A DNA stretch of 64,000 nt, from assembly GCF_030272615.1 (NCBI RefSeq), contig NC_081408.1, positions 67,747,546-67,811,545 on the forward strand, read 5' to 3'. The position numbers were made by a program, and so were the translations under genes. Shown piece by piece: positions 9,801 through 21,960 of this stretch. The first letter of the stretch is position 1. Each line of letters opens with the position of its first letter. This stretch comes from Cryptomeria japonica. Lineage: Eukaryota > Streptophyta > Pinopsida > Cupressales > Cupressaceae. The notes under the pieces were generated by a model. That model made no database searches and had not been told where the DNA came from. It saw only the letters and a list, made by a program, of their open reading frames with translations.

Positions 9801-12800
9801 ATGATGAAGAAGGAGGGTCCCGAGTTCACTAAGGACAACTAGAAAATATGGAGTGATAGAATGAAGATTTAAATAAAAGGTATGGGTGCTCAGTTATACT
9901 AGAATGTTGTTACTAAATATGTACCTCCTACCGGTCCTCTAATTGTACATCAGCTTAAGGAGCATCAGGAAAACATTCAAGCATTGGAAGCCATTGTAAG
10001 TACACTTTTTGATACTAAATATATTGATGTACATGGCTTAGAGACTACTTTTGAAGTTTGGGAGAAGTTAGAATTAATCTATGGTGGGGATAAGCATGTT
10101 CAAAAGGCTAAAGAAGAGAGCCTTAGAGGAAAATTTGATGATATGAGAATGATGGAAGGAGAAACTATCACTCAATATGGACAGAAGATAAAAGAAGTTG
10201 TTGGTGGAATCAAAAGTGTTGGTGGTTCTATAGAATAAAATATTGTGGTGAGTAAAATTATTAGAACCATATTGTCTGCCTATTCCATTAGAGTTTTTAT
10301 ATTCAAGGGCTGAGATTGGTAAGTAATGATAAGGTTACTATTGATTCTTTGATTGCTAAGCTCACTGCTTTTGAGTTGAATAGTTTTGATAATAGTGTAC
10401 CTAAGACAAAATCTACTTTCAAAGCATCTATATCTAGTGTACTAGTGATAAAAGGGAAAGATGTTTGTCATAGTCATGAATGTAGGTCAAGTCATCATGG
10501 TCATAGCAAAGATGATGTGGATGATGAAGATAATCTGATGGAATTTGAATCTCTATTGGAAAAAAGACTTCCTAGAGGCACTGTTAAGTACAAAGGAAAG
10601 CTTCCTCTTAAGTGTTTCTCTTGTAACAAGATAGGACATATAGCTACAAACTGGCCTAATAGTGATCAAAAGGAAAAGTTTAGAAAATATAAGGGAAAAG
10701 GAAAGAAAAAATACTATGTTGCAGTTGATGAAGGTGTCACTGATGAAGAATTTAAGGATGAAGACAATGCAGAGATTGTTTTTGTTGCTATTAAGGAAGA
10801 TCTACCTAATAAGAAGGCTTTAGTATCTCACATTAACAACAATGATGAATGGATTATTAACAGTGGTTGCTCACACCACATGGCTGATGATAAGAACAAG
10901 TTTATTTCTCTTGAAGAATTTGATGGTGGTGTAGTAAGATTTGGGAACAAATCACCTTGTATGGTAAAAAGTAAAGGTTCTATCTCTTTGAATGGTAAAA
11001 GTAATGTTGATGATGTATATTGGGTTGAAGGTTTGAAACATAACTTGTTGAGTGTTGGTCAGTTGATTGACAAAGGTTATCATCTTGACTTTAAGAATGG
11101 AGTGTGTAGGATCTTAGGATGCAAAGAAGAATTAATTTCTACTGGAAAACAAACTAAAGGTAACTTATTGCATCTGAATGCTAGTGTAAACAATTGTTTG
11201 GTTGCTAAGGTTGAAGATAGTTGGTTATGGCATAGAAGGTTTTGTCATGTGAACTTTGATAATGTGGTTAAGGTCAACAAGTCTAGTATGGTGAGAGGTA
11301 TGCCACAGCTTGTTAAACTAGACAATGTGATGTGTAAAGAATGTCAGTTGGGTAAGATGACTACATCTTCTTTTAAGAGTAAATCTTTTTCTTCTGAGCA
11401 TATTCTAGATTTGGTGCACACTGACTTATGTGCTCCTATGAGGACTAGAAGTTTTTATGGTGACAAGTATTTCATGTTATTTACTGATGATTTTTCAAGG
11501 ATGATGTGGGTTACTTTTCTGAAGGAAAATTCAGAAGAATTCAACAAGTTCAAGGCATTCAAAGCCTTAGTGGAAAAGGAAACTGGTAAGAATCTTAAGT
11601 GCTTGAGATTTGACCGGGGTGGAGAGTTTACATCAAATGGTTTTGTGAGATATTGTGATGAAAATGGAATAAAGAGGCAATAATCTATTCCTAGGACACC
11701 ACAACTGAATGGAATTATAGAGAGGAGAAACAAACCATTGTTGAAGAAGAAAGGACTATGCTAATATAGGGAGATGTACCTAAGATGTTTTGGAGAGAAG
11801 CAGTCAGCACTGTAGTATACACATTGAACTGGGAACTGGTGAAGAAAGGTAATGACAAGACACCCTATGAGTTATGATATGGTAAAACTCCTAATGTCAG
11901 TTATTTCAAAGTTTTTGGTAGTAGATGTTTCATAAAAAGAGGTGAATATACTGGTAAATTTGACCCTAAAAGTGATGAAGGAACATTCCTTGGCTACTCC
12001 ACTAAGCAAAATTCTTTCAAGTGTTTTAACAAAAGAACAAATAAGATTATGGCAAGTGTGAATGTAAAAGTTGATGAATTCTCTGATAAACTTGATGATA
12101 CTAGCAAATCTGATCTAGCAGATGATGAACAAAAACTTGTGATTATTGAATTGGAAGTGTAGAAAGATGTTGAGAAAAATAGTATACAGGTAGATGCTCA
12201 ACTGGTAAAAGATGAAGAACAAGAAGAGGTTATTACACTGGAACTGGTTATACCTAGGTATGTAGGGTTAAATCATTCTGAAGACCAAATAATAGGTGAC
12301 AAGAGTGTTGGAGTGCAGACTAGAAGAAAAATCAAAGAAAGCTCTTGTCTGATTTCCAGAGTTGAATAGAAGATAGTGAGAGAAGCTCTTAAGGATGATG
12401 ACTGGTTAAAGGAAATGAATGAAGAGCTTGATCATATTGAGAAAAACAACACATGGTCACCTATTCCTAGACTTGAAGACAAAAATGTTATTGGTACTAA
12501 GTGGGTGTTTAGAAACAAGTTGAATGAAGAAGGAGAAGTTGTTAGAAACAAGGAAAGACTAGTTTGCAAAGGGTGTGCACAAGAAGAAGGTGAAGATTAT
12601 GGAGAGACCTTTGCACCAGTTTCTAGGCTTGAAGGTGTTAGAATGATATTTTCATATGTAGCTTTTAAAGGTTTTAAATTTTACCAAATGGATGTAAAGT
12701 CAACATTTCTAAATGGTATTCTTGAAGAAGAGGTGTATATTGAATGACCAGATGGGTTTGTATTGTCAGGAGATAAGGATATGGTATGCAAACTGCATAA

Positions 12801-13901
12801 AGCATTATATGGATTAAAGCAAGCACCAAGGGCATGGTATGAAAGACTTCATGCACATCTGATAAAGATAGGATTTTAGAAAACCGGTGACGACAACAAT
12901 AATTATTTGAAGATTGAAGGAGACAAGATGTTGATTGCAAAAGTATTTGTTGATGACATAATATTTGGAGGAGATGATGTTATGTGTATGACTTTTGTAG
13001 ATGAGATAAAGAAAGAGTTTGAGATGTCTCTGATAGGTGAGATAAAAAAATTTCATTGGATTACAGGTCCAACAGCTGGAAGGTGAGATTTTTATCAGTT
13101 GGTCTAAGTATGTGAAGGAAGTGTTAAAGAACTTTGGAATGGAAGACTGTAAACCAGTTGGAACACCTATGGTTATAGGTTATAGATTTTCAAAAGAAAA
13201 TGATTCACCCTCAGTGGACAAGAAGGAATACAGATCTATGATTGGGAAACTTCATTATGTTGTTCATACTAGACCGGATATTGCCCATACAGTTGGTTTA
13301 GTAGCAAGATTTCAGAAGAGCCCTAAGGAGACACATATGACAGCTGTGAATAGAATATTCAGATACCTTAGAGGGACAATTGATAATTGATTATGGTATC
13401 CATATAAAGGCAAATTTTCTTTGAAGGTATTCACAAATGTAGATTGAATAGGAAATGTAGATGCTCGAAAAAGAACAACTGGTGGAGCATTCTTTCTAGG
13501 TGGTAGACTGGTATCTTGGACCAGTAAAAAGCAAATTTGTATTTTCATAGTCTACATTAAAAGCAGAGTACGTGGTTGCATCTATGAATTGTACACAAGC
13601 TATATGGATGAGGCATGTCTTGGAAGGATTCAAGGAGGATTTGACTAAACTAGTGACCATATATTGTGATAACACAAGTGCTATAAACATCTCAAAGAAT
13701 CCTATGTTGCATGCTAGGACAATACATATTGAATTGAAATATCATTTTATGAGAGAAAGAGTGCAGTAAAAGAAAGTTAGAATGGAGCATGTGTCAATTA
13801 AGGAAAAATTAGCAGATATATTCACCAAACAATTGCCTAAGGAAACCTTTGAATATCTCAAAGGTAAGCTAGGGGTTATACCCCTACCAAAGATCAACTA
13901 G
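9801..13901 (+). pseudogene. Copia gag-pol polyprotein, degenerate
   Basis: From the ATG at 9801 the reading gives a Copia Gag (9801-10700), with one zinc knuckle CFSCNKIGHIATNW whose last Cys is Trp. The protease motif reads WIINSGCSHHM, with Asn replacing the catalytic Asp of DSG. Integrase follows: His/Cys zinc residues in LWHRRFCHVNF and CKECQLGK, then HTDLC, TDDFSR and the Glu in NGIIERRNK. RT spans 12376-13100 ([41 protein letters not shown]) and RNase H 13112-13860 (MIGKLHYVVHTRPDIA, CDNTSAINISKNP, DIFTKQLP). At least four frameshifts (near 10300, 11740, 13060 and 13540) and many stops make it inactive. The order protease-integrase-RT-RNase H is diagnostic of Ty1/copia. VDDIIFG and the flanking tract repeats favour the Sirevirus clade. 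Confidence 0.9.
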
Positions 13902-14208
13902 GATGCTAGTGATGCATCAATCCAGTGGACTTCTTGAATATTTTTTCACTATGGATTGATGAGAAGAAGGCTACTCCTCAAGGGGAGCAGCAGAGATGAA
14001 GTAGCAGAAATGAAGATAGAAGATGCCTTTGGACCTTTGGCATTTTCGTCAAAGGGGGAGAAGAAATTTAACAGCCAAGGGGAGAAGAAACGAAATAGGG
14101 AGAAGAAGTGAAAAACATATTAGTACAACATGGCATAATGAGTTCTTTGTATTTATCATCAGTTGATTGTTTTAGTAGTTGCATTCTTTTAGTGTTGCCA
14201 TCAATTCC

Positions 14209-14220
14209 AAAGGGGGAGAA
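14209..14220 (+). other. Polypurine tract of the Copia element
   Basis: AAAGGGGGAGAA lies immediately before the 3' LTR. Additional copies are near 14051 (AAAGGGGGAGAAG) and 14075 (AAGGGGAGAAG). Confidence 0.85.
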
Positions 14221-15721
14221 TGTTGGCATATTGGCATAACTGATGATGATGATGATGATGTACCAATAAAGGATGATGATGATATATTGATGGACTATTG
14301 GTGATGATATGTTGATGGACTATTGGTGATGATATACTTATGATATGATTCTTTATGATCAATTATTTATGTTGTCATTGATGGAAACCATGTTTGTTTA
14401 TGTTTGGTATGGCATCTAAGTTATCTAAGTCTACTAGTGTAGCCTAACCAGTAATGGATTGAGTTGGACAACAAAACTAATAAGTAGCAATTAGTTGGTA
14501 AGCAAGAAAAAAGAAAGAGATGGTTGCGGTAGAGATCCATGTTGAGTTAGGTGTATTACTGGAACTGCATCATGTTTGGAGAACCGAAAGTCATGTTTGT
14601 AATTGACTATTGTATACTCAGTGTAGGGTTTCAAAACTAGTAACAAGATCTTTAACCAGTGATGTTTTATGGTTTGGCGGTGAATATTTTCATGTTGTTA
14701 ACTAAGTGGTGACATGTCATAATTTGTGTAAATGGATAAGTTGCTATTTGAGCATGATCAAGGAGTGAATTTATTGGGAAACAGTGAAGTGCTTAGTAGA
14801 ATGTAATGAAGGTTTGACAACTTATCAGATTGATGTGCGGTGATGTGTTATGATCATTCAATCGTTGTAATTGTCTTGAAATTTGTTGTAATGATCTGTA
14901 TGATGAACAGTAATGATTTTTAATGATCTGATATGATCTATGATGTAAATTCATTGTAAGTTAGGGTTATGTAACCAACTAAGTTGAAAATGTATTTAGG
15001 TCAAGTTTGAGAAGGTTTATTGTGTCAATGGTCAAAGAAGAAGAGTGTGCCGAACCAGATTGAGGTGTATGCATGTGAGAAGAAGATTGGAGATAAAAAG
15101 GACCTATAATTAAAAAGCTATGAAGTGTTGAGACCAAATCATTTATCTATTTTTGCCTAACAGTTGCAACAGAATTAAAATACCTTAACCAAGTAGGTCC
15201 TAACAAACCTGATATTGTAAATCCCTTCACCGAGTGGCTCATTAACTTGAGTTTAAATCCTTTAGCAAGGTTACTCCCAATAGATTAGAGCTCTTAAAAT
15301 GGATGAGGTCAAAATCCCTTCACCAAGTGACTCCTAATAGGGCCTACTCTTAACCGGGCATTATTGTAAAGCTCCTAATTGAGCTAGGCCTTTAACATGG
15401 TGCATTCCAAAAGAGTGAAAATTTTGTGGGTATCGATTCCCACCATGGTTTTTCCCATTTGGGTTTCCACATGAAAAATCCTAGTGTTCATATGGTGGTT
15501 TATTTGTTTATGTGTGGATTTGATATCATTACATTGCTTACATGTTGATGAACACATGAATGAGTAGTTTGGTAAATCTTCTTTAAGTGATTGATTGAGT
15601 AGCTATCGGTACTGGTTATGAAATATTTTTGAGAGGTATTTGTAGATTGGTAAAAGATTTCAGTTTATTGTTATTATTGATTCACCCCCCTCTTAGTAAT
15701 AACCAAATCCACACAATAACA
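14221..15721 (+). repeat. 3' LTR of Sirevirus-like Copia
   Basis: 1,501 bp starting TGTTGGCATATTGG and ending AATAACA. It matches the rejoined 5' LTR across its whole length. Confidence 0.9.
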
Positions 15722-18117
15722 CCCACATGCAAATTTCTTCAACAACAATTGTGAATATCTGTCTATACTAATGTGATTTTTTTCTAAACTAATGTGACAT
15801 GAAATCTGAATGATTGAACAATAGTTAATTAGATAAAACAAAATTGAAATTAAAGAAACTTCTGCAAACAGGATGATAAAATTTTGAGCAAGTATGGTTA
15901 AGAACATCAAGGCATTATCGGGGGCATGTTGTATTTCAAGATATATTTGACAACCTATAGCTCGTATTCAAAATTCTTGATTTTCTCCTTTATTTCATGA
16001 ATGACCAATTCTGCCTTTATGATTCGACCCTGCTCTTTCTTTGATCCCCTACACTCTGCTCACTCTTGAGAACCTAGAACTTTGCATTTAACTTTGTGAG
16101 CCATGGTTAGCACATTTTCAAAAACCTATATCCTACCCTAATAAAAACTTCTGAAATCCAAAAATGCAGAGAGGCCAAAAACATAGAGGCAACATAGAAA
16201 ATATTAAGTGTCACAAAAAAAGAGAGTTGAATTTGAACCAGATGAATGTAACATAATAAAAGCACAAATACAACATGATGACATGATAGTTGCACAATGG
16301 TTATAGGATGAATGTGAATTTTTGTCAAGATGCATGAGACACAACATCAAGGTGAATGCAAATTTCTATTAAGATGATTATGCAAGGGTTAAAATAGAAT
16401 GCAAATCCATATGGAAACATGTAAAATGAAGTTATGAGGATGCAATTTCTCACTTTCTAGTACCAAAAAACCTACAAAAAAAAATCACTCAAACAACATA
16501 AAATGATTAGATCAACTCATGAAGTGGGTCCCACTGGACATGCCAAAAAATGTGTGAGGTAAATATGTGTTCTAAAAAAATCAATTGAAACAAGGAAATC
16601 AATCAAGAAAACCATCAATTACATAAACTTAAAGATAGGGATGCTTAAAAAGAAAGAAATGAAGTATAAAGGCATAAAACAAGTGAATGCAAATCTCATT
16701 TTCACATTTTGATTCAATTATCCCATGGTAATATGTGTGCTTGTGATGTAACTTATGCTTGATTGCTCCATGATGTGATTATGCTAATTGGATTTAGGAT
16801 GTACGGATTGGATGAATGGATGTGAGGATGAAATTTGGCATTATTTCAATGTGGGTGTGCTAATGGAATTCTGCATTACGGTATTATGAATATATGAAAG
16901 TGGGGAGATTTGAATGGAAATGAGGGGGATTAAATAGGAGATGGGAGGAGAGAAAGGGATTGGAAAATGCAACACTTGTCCTCAAGGAGGACAAGTGGAA
17001 ATCCAAGGAATGACAAGTGTCCTATGTAGATAGCTTAAATTAATAAAATTAATATTTAATTAATTTAAGCCTTCCCACATAATTAATTAATTTAATTGTG
17101 AGAGTTCCTTTCTTCTTAAAATTAATTAAATCAAATTTTAATTAATTTTATCACTGTAGTCCAATAATTAATTTATCAATAAATTAATTATTCTCCCATT
17201 CTTCTAAAATCATTTCAAATATCATTTATTACTTTTAAACCCTACTTAGTTAATTAATTTTAATTAACTAAGCTAATCATGTGATTCCTACAAATCACCC
17301 TTTCTAATCCTATCATCTAGATTAATTAATCACCCTCTAATCATGCTCAACATTTCCTCCAATTTTATATTCCTCCACTCATTCTCTCTCCTCATGTCAC
17401 ATCCTCCTAACTTTTTCCACTTGCATCCTAATCACTCATTAAACCACCTAATCAATCTCCTTAATCATTTCCACATCCATAATCACCTTGATTAGCCTGG
17501 ATGGATCAACTCTTTGTCATCAATGACTTTCCCACTTCATCCTTGAATCTTAAATGCTACCCACTTTTATCCTTTCAAAGTAATTCAATTTTTTTGAATA
17601 TCCCTATGCATCCTCTTCCCAATGAATTTTTAATTCCTTTTCTCATATAATCTTCCCACACATCCTCTTATTTTGGAATTTTTAATTCCTTTCCCTTACC
17701 CCAAGGAATTTTATATTCCTTTTTCTCTTCCCAATGTACTTGGGAGCTCTTCCCCATGAATCTTGAGAATTTTGGAGACAAGAAATGCCTTTATAGAAAA
17801 TCTCATGGTTCTCCCACTTTGTCCTCTCAATCCTCTCCCACTATTTTTTTTAATCCTAGCCCTCCATTTCAAAATCAATCTTGGCCCTCCATTTTGGCCT
17901 CCTCCAATCTATAAATTGGAGTCTCATCTCCTCACAAATCATCCACTTTCATTGATTTCTTATGCCACTCTTTTACTCTCATATCCACTTCCATTGCATT
18001 ATTATGTTGTTTATTTGATCCCTTAATCCACTTCCATCATATTCTTATGTTGTCCATTTGAGTCATAAAATCATCCATAATACCCTCATAATGCCAAAAT
18101 CCTTCTATAGCCAATCC
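15722..18117. other. AT-rich, gene-free DNA, possibly part of an old LTR
   Basis: No coding domain is visible. 17035-17340 is a TTAATTAA-rich low-complexity stretch. A TATAAATT near 17910 followed by 'ggagtctcatctcc' looks like an LTR promoter and resembles the one at 52396. This would fit a Gypsy LTR into which the solo LTR at 18123 inserted, but I found no convincing ends. Confidence 0.4.
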
Positions 18118-18122
18118 ATATC
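18118..18122. repeat. Target site duplication (left) of the solo LTR
   Basis: ATATC, repeated exactly at 18925-18929. Confidence 0.85.
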
Positions 18123-18924
18123 TATTAGGATTCCTATAGATACTAAGAGGGGGGGGTGGGGGGCGGGAGGGTGAATCAGTATCTAACCGGTGAGTAGAAT
18201 TTCTTATCTTAAAACATGCAGAACATATTATAACAGTGTACCGGTATGCAATAAATAATGCAATAAACAGAATTTAAAACATCCACATGAAAAGCACACC
18301 ATGACACAAGGATTTAATGAGGAAACCCGGTGTGGGAAAAACCTTGGTGGGATTTTTGACCCACAATATCCACTTACTGGCCAATAAGAGAATATTACTT
18401 ACAAGAGGGGCCTGCACATGCAGGAAGGCCGATTGCCTAGAGCTCATTGCTCAATGGGAAGTCTCACTAACTTACAATGTGGATTTATACAAATCCAATA
18501 TCTTGTATTGCTTTACAATAGCATCTATAATGCCTGATTCAGTATTGGTTGTTGCTCTGCTTCTTACATAAACCCTTTAACCTATATTTCGCATAATAGG
18601 TATGCCTTAATATTTTTCCTTTTCGCTTACATCACTTTCTTAACTTACAAAATGTCTACAATGATCTCTCCTTTATATAAGAGTCATTTTACAACATGCC
18701 AAGTTGGCTTACAATTTTTTTACAATAATAAAAAAAATATAATATAACAAAATTTTGTTGGCCTCTATGTCGGTATACTTCCTTTCTTTGTACCGGTGTT
18801 GGTGTCCTGAGTGCTGGTGTAGAGTCTGATCATTGATGCCGGTGCCATAGGATTGTAAGGTTTCCATCAATGAAAAAACCTTCAATCACCTACAATGTCT
18901 CATTGGAGTGTGCATATGCCAACA
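18123..18924 (-). repeat. Solo LTR of the element A family, reverse orientation
   Basis: 802 bp. The reverse complement matches the element A LTRs end to end: TGTTGGCATATG at the right edge, TATATAAAG internally, the 'gtgtgggaaaaacctt' block, the poly-G (reverse poly-C) run and the terminal segment at the left edge. It is flanked by perfect ATATC duplications with no internal region, so it formed by recombination between two LTRs of a complete element. It shows that this family has inserted more than once in this region. Confidence 0.9.
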
Positions 18925-18929
18925 ATATC
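18925..18929. repeat. Target site duplication (right) of the solo LTR
   Basis: ATATC, identical to 18118-18122. Confidence 0.85.
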
Positions 18930-19800
18930 ATCCCCAATAATCTTTTGAATCATATCCTATCTTTTTTTGTGGTGGAGAGAAATCAACATCCCATCCTAAG
19001 GACCAATCCAATCAAGTGAGGAAGAGGTGCATTCTTCACTTCACTGAAGGTCCAATCAAAGGAGCATGGAGATCATCTCCATGAAGGTATAATCATTCTT
19101 AGCATATTTGATTATATGTTTTTTATGTTTTGATTAATCCACCATTAACCCTCTTGTATATTTTCCCCATGTTCATCCTCAAGAGAGACACATGTCAAAA
19201 GAGATTTGTCATGTGTCCTGAAAGACAAATGTCTATTTTGGGAGGAAGCTACCCGAAATATACTTTAATTTCCTAAAATTAAGGAAATTAGGGAATATGT
19301 GTGTGCACATACATGTGAGGGGAGGCTAGGATAAGATAAGTTTGGAGAGATAGGGTTGGTTTGGGGGGATAGGGCTGGTTAGAACCCATGGTTTAGAAAA
19401 AAGGTTAGGTTAGAAGAGGATTGGTTAAGTATTTAGAAATTAGGAGACATGTGATTAAAAGGGAATATTTAAATGTAATTAATTCAAATAAAAGGGATGA
19501 AAAGGGGAATTAATTAATTAGATTAATTAATTGAAAGATTGCAAAAGGGAGAATTAATTAATTGGATTAATTAATACAAGGATTGGAAAAAGGGGGAATT
19601 AATTAATTCAAGGATTAGTGGAAGATAATTAGTTAATAGATTGATTAATTAATTAGCTAATGCGGCATGCCTTCATTTAATTAAAGTAGGCATAAGTGAT
19701 ACTTGATCTTAATTGAATAACATGAATTATTCAAACTAATACAAGGGACTTAGGATATTTGATTTGATTAAATTAATTATCTAAATTTAAGTGTCTACAC
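18930..19800. other. AT-rich DNA with an LTR-like terminus
   Basis: No gene is visible. 19440-19660 is rich in TTAATTAA. The stretch ends at 19791-19799 with GTGTCTACA, the reverse complement of the TGTAGACAC that begins Tat-type LTRs (compare 51204). It may mark an LTR edge on either strand, which is not resolved. Confidence 0.35.
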
Positions 19801-19924
19801 AACCATCAATAACCTGGCCCAAACTATTTCATCCCTACAACAACAGTTGGCTTCCATTACCCAATCCAAGTTTAAAATTTGCCTACATTTGATGTAGATG
19901 ACATTGTCTGTGTTTTTTCTTCTA
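19801..19924 (+). pseudogene. Possible gag fragment of an old Gypsy element
   Basis: One frame reads TINNLAQTISSLQQQLASI and then a Phe-Asp-Val-Asp-Asp segment, in the style of a Gypsy Gag N-terminus. It may be the upstream remnant of the Gypsy fragment that resumes at 26893. The evidence is short and weak. Confidence 0.25.
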
Positions 19925-20214
19925 AACATTGTCTGTGTTTTGTAAGACGTTAACCAGTCTGGTTTCTATTCTGCAGATAGTGACTTGTGAGTTCCATCTC
20001 ACCGTGGTTTTTCCTAGTTGGGTTTCCACATCAAATATCTTGTGTTATAGTTGTATTAGTTTTGTGGGTGAATTCTTTATTCACATTTTGGTTTGCATGT
20101 GTGGTAACCGATTTGACTGTTAGACTGCTTTACCAATTTATCTTTAGACTGTGTAAGTGTTTTAGTGCACAGATTTTTGGCATACTAATTCACCCCCCCT
20201 CTTAGTATTCATCA
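19925..20214 (+). repeat. Truncated 5' LTR of element B
   Basis: It matches only the last ~300 bp of the 3' LTR, from 'taaccagtctggtttctatt' to 'cttagtattcatca'. Roughly 890 bp are missing on the left. The junction carries a short repeated 'acattgtctgtgtttt' (near 19902 and 19927). Confidence 0.75.
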
Positions 20215-20216
20215 AT

Positions 20217-20228
20217 TGGTATCAGAGC
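20217..20228 (+). other. Primer binding site (initiator Met-tRNA type), element B
   Basis: TGGTATCAGAGC lies two bases after the LTR end, exactly as in element A. Confidence 0.85.
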
Positions 20229-20264
20229 CTACCTTTCTATAATTTTAACCACTTGGAAAGAGAT

Positions 20265-21425
20265 ATGGGGGAATACACCATGAGGGAACTTACTCAATGG
20301 CTCACTAAGTCCGAGCAAGCCTATGATGATCTTATGGTCAAATACAAGGCATCTCAAGCAAAAAGGAGAGAACATCCAGAAAAGCTGATGGAACTATTTG
20401 AAAGTAGTTTTGAAGATGAAGCTAACATGGAAGCCATGATTGCTGAAGTAAATAAGTTGAATGATTCAAACTCCAATTTGAGAATGGAGTTGGAAGGACT
20501 AACTATTCGATTTAGTCAAGAGCTTGAGAACTAGAGAAAAGCTGAAGATCGGATAAAGGATAGAGATCATGAGATCTCCAAGTTGAAACAAGAGCTTAGT
20601 GCACTGACTGCTCGCCTTCATGAGAGAAAAATGGAAAAGGAAGACATGCAAGGAGAACTAAACATTGCCATCTCTAAAAATGCAAGTCTAATGGAGACAA
20701 ACACTGCTATTTCCAAAGAACTCTTTGAGTCAAAGGAAATACTGGCTAAGTTTGGCAAAAGTACTGTCAAGCTAGAGCAAAAGCTTGAGTCATCTAGACC
20801 AGCAAAGAACACCAATGGTCTTGGTTTCTCTAGACATGAGGAAGGAGAATCCTTAGGAACAAATGCTGAAGCATCAAAGAAGCAACCGGCACTCAAAGGA
20901 AAAGGTAAGCAAAAATTCAAACCTATTTGCTTTAACTATCTTAAAGAAGGACACACTGCCAATGTATGTAGGAGCAAAGCCTACAATAATTTTCCATATT
21001 TTATCAACAATATACCTAGATCCAATAAGTTCAATGGTCATTGTTATGCATGCAACAAGTTTGGGCATAGAGCATTTGAATGCAGGTCTGTGATGGATAA
21101 CACTAGAAGATATCCTCAGAGGACCCAAGGAACTGGTCCTGAACCTTTTGTGAACCGGAACCACAACCAGTTTAATGTCTTCAATCATCAATCAAGAAGT
21201 GGTGGCCATCAAGCAGCAACTAGATGGAGAGAAAGTTGTATGATCTGTCATGGTCATGGTCACACTGCTGCAACATGTAGAAGGAAGAATGGAAACATGT
21301 ACAATGGACCTTGGAGAGCACCTAGACTTGTTTGCTATCATTGCAACAAACCGGGTCACATTGCAAGATTCTGCAGAAGCAGAAAAAGTATATGTGATGA
21401 TATACCAGTCACTCAGGAAGGATAA
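20265..21425 (+). pseudogene. Element B gene 1: coiled-coil protein with four zinc knuckles (one damaged)
   Basis: The ATG at 20265 opens a frame of 387 codons with a single internal TAG at 20532. Residues 1 to ~190 are a charged coiled coil. Four knuckle positions follow: CFNYLKEGHTANVC (second Cys is Tyr), CYACNKFGHRAFEC, CMICHGHGHTAATC and CYHCNKPGHIARFC. The Arg/Asn/Gln-rich spacer between knuckles two and three would suit RNA binding. Length, order and knuckle number match element A gene 1 (3265-4422), although most of the sequence has diverged. A nucleocapsid-like role is inferred from the motif. Confidence 0.8.
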
Positions 21426-21697
21426 ATCCATGTTGAAAAAGTTCGAGGGGACATGAAGAAAACATGAAGGAAGAAACCAATAATGTCCGAAGAGGAACCA
21501 GTTTCTGCACCTAGTGTGGAAATATCAGAACCGGCAAACTAAGCCTTAAAGGCTTAGGGGGAGAAAATGGTGAAATTCTTTTGAACCCCCGATTTACACC
21601 AGTAAAAGACCTTAACTGGTATGCGATACTTGTCACTGGGTAGAAGACCAAAAATGGTAAAAAGGAAAATTAGGGTTTACGCCCTAATAGAGGAGCA
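21426..21697. other. Spacer between the two element B genes
   Basis: No gene is seen. It contains an isolated purine tract (TTAGGGGGAGAAAA near 21555) like those near the 3' LTR. Confidence 0.5.
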
Positions 21698-21730
21698 TTA
21701 ATGGTGGTAGGTGAGAGACATGTATAAAAG
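21698..21730 (+). promoter_or_regulatory. Candidate internal promoter upstream of element B gene 2
   Basis: TTAATGGTGGTAGGT is followed by TATAAAAG (21723-21730), 231 bp before the ATG at 21961. The block corresponds to 4551-4586 in element A. The AAAGGTATTTT leader motif near 21927 is also shared with 4711. Confidence 0.45.
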
Positions 21731-21960
21731 CATTTTTCAAATCATTTCTCGCTATCAGATTTTGAGTGAAGAAAAGGTGATTTGAGCTTAGATTTCAAGA
21801 AATTGACAAACCTTGAAAGAGACTCAAATACAGTTTGCAAGCGCTAGTGGAGAACACAAAGTGGTGATTTGGCAACCAACGGAGAGTGGAGTAATGCAGA
21901 ATCAAGAAGCCCTAAATTCACATTTGAAAGGTATTTTTTGTGTTCTTGAAATACTCTGCA

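Larger units (their letters stand above)
1638..15721 (+). mobile_element. Sirevirus-like Ty1/copia retrotransposon, degenerate, split by a nested element
   Basis: Two direct LTRs of about 1.5 kb (1638-9735 after removing the nested insertion, and 14221-15721) bracket a 4.5-kb internal region. That region has a Met-tRNA-type primer site, a gag-pol pseudogene in Copia order (gag, protease, integrase, RT, RNase H) and a polypurine tract. Several purine-tract copies (AAAGGGGGAGA-like) lie before the 3' LTR, near 14051, 14075 and 14209, which is a known Sirevirus hallmark. The 5' LTR start has decayed from TG to TA and its end from ACA to AGA. I could not find a clean 5-bp target duplication (cactc on the left, cccac on the right). 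The Copia assignment is firm; the Sirevirus lineage is likely. Confidence 0.85.

Noticed and set aside
1633-15726. Target duplication of the outer Copia element
   Set aside because: The left flank cactc and right flank cccac do not match. A shifted reading (cactc/caccc) would require a different LTR end that disagrees with the 5' LTR.
20253-20264. TTG start for element B gene 1
   Set aside because: The first ATG (20265) is in frame four codons later and follows the primer site as in element A. Plant messages start at ATG.
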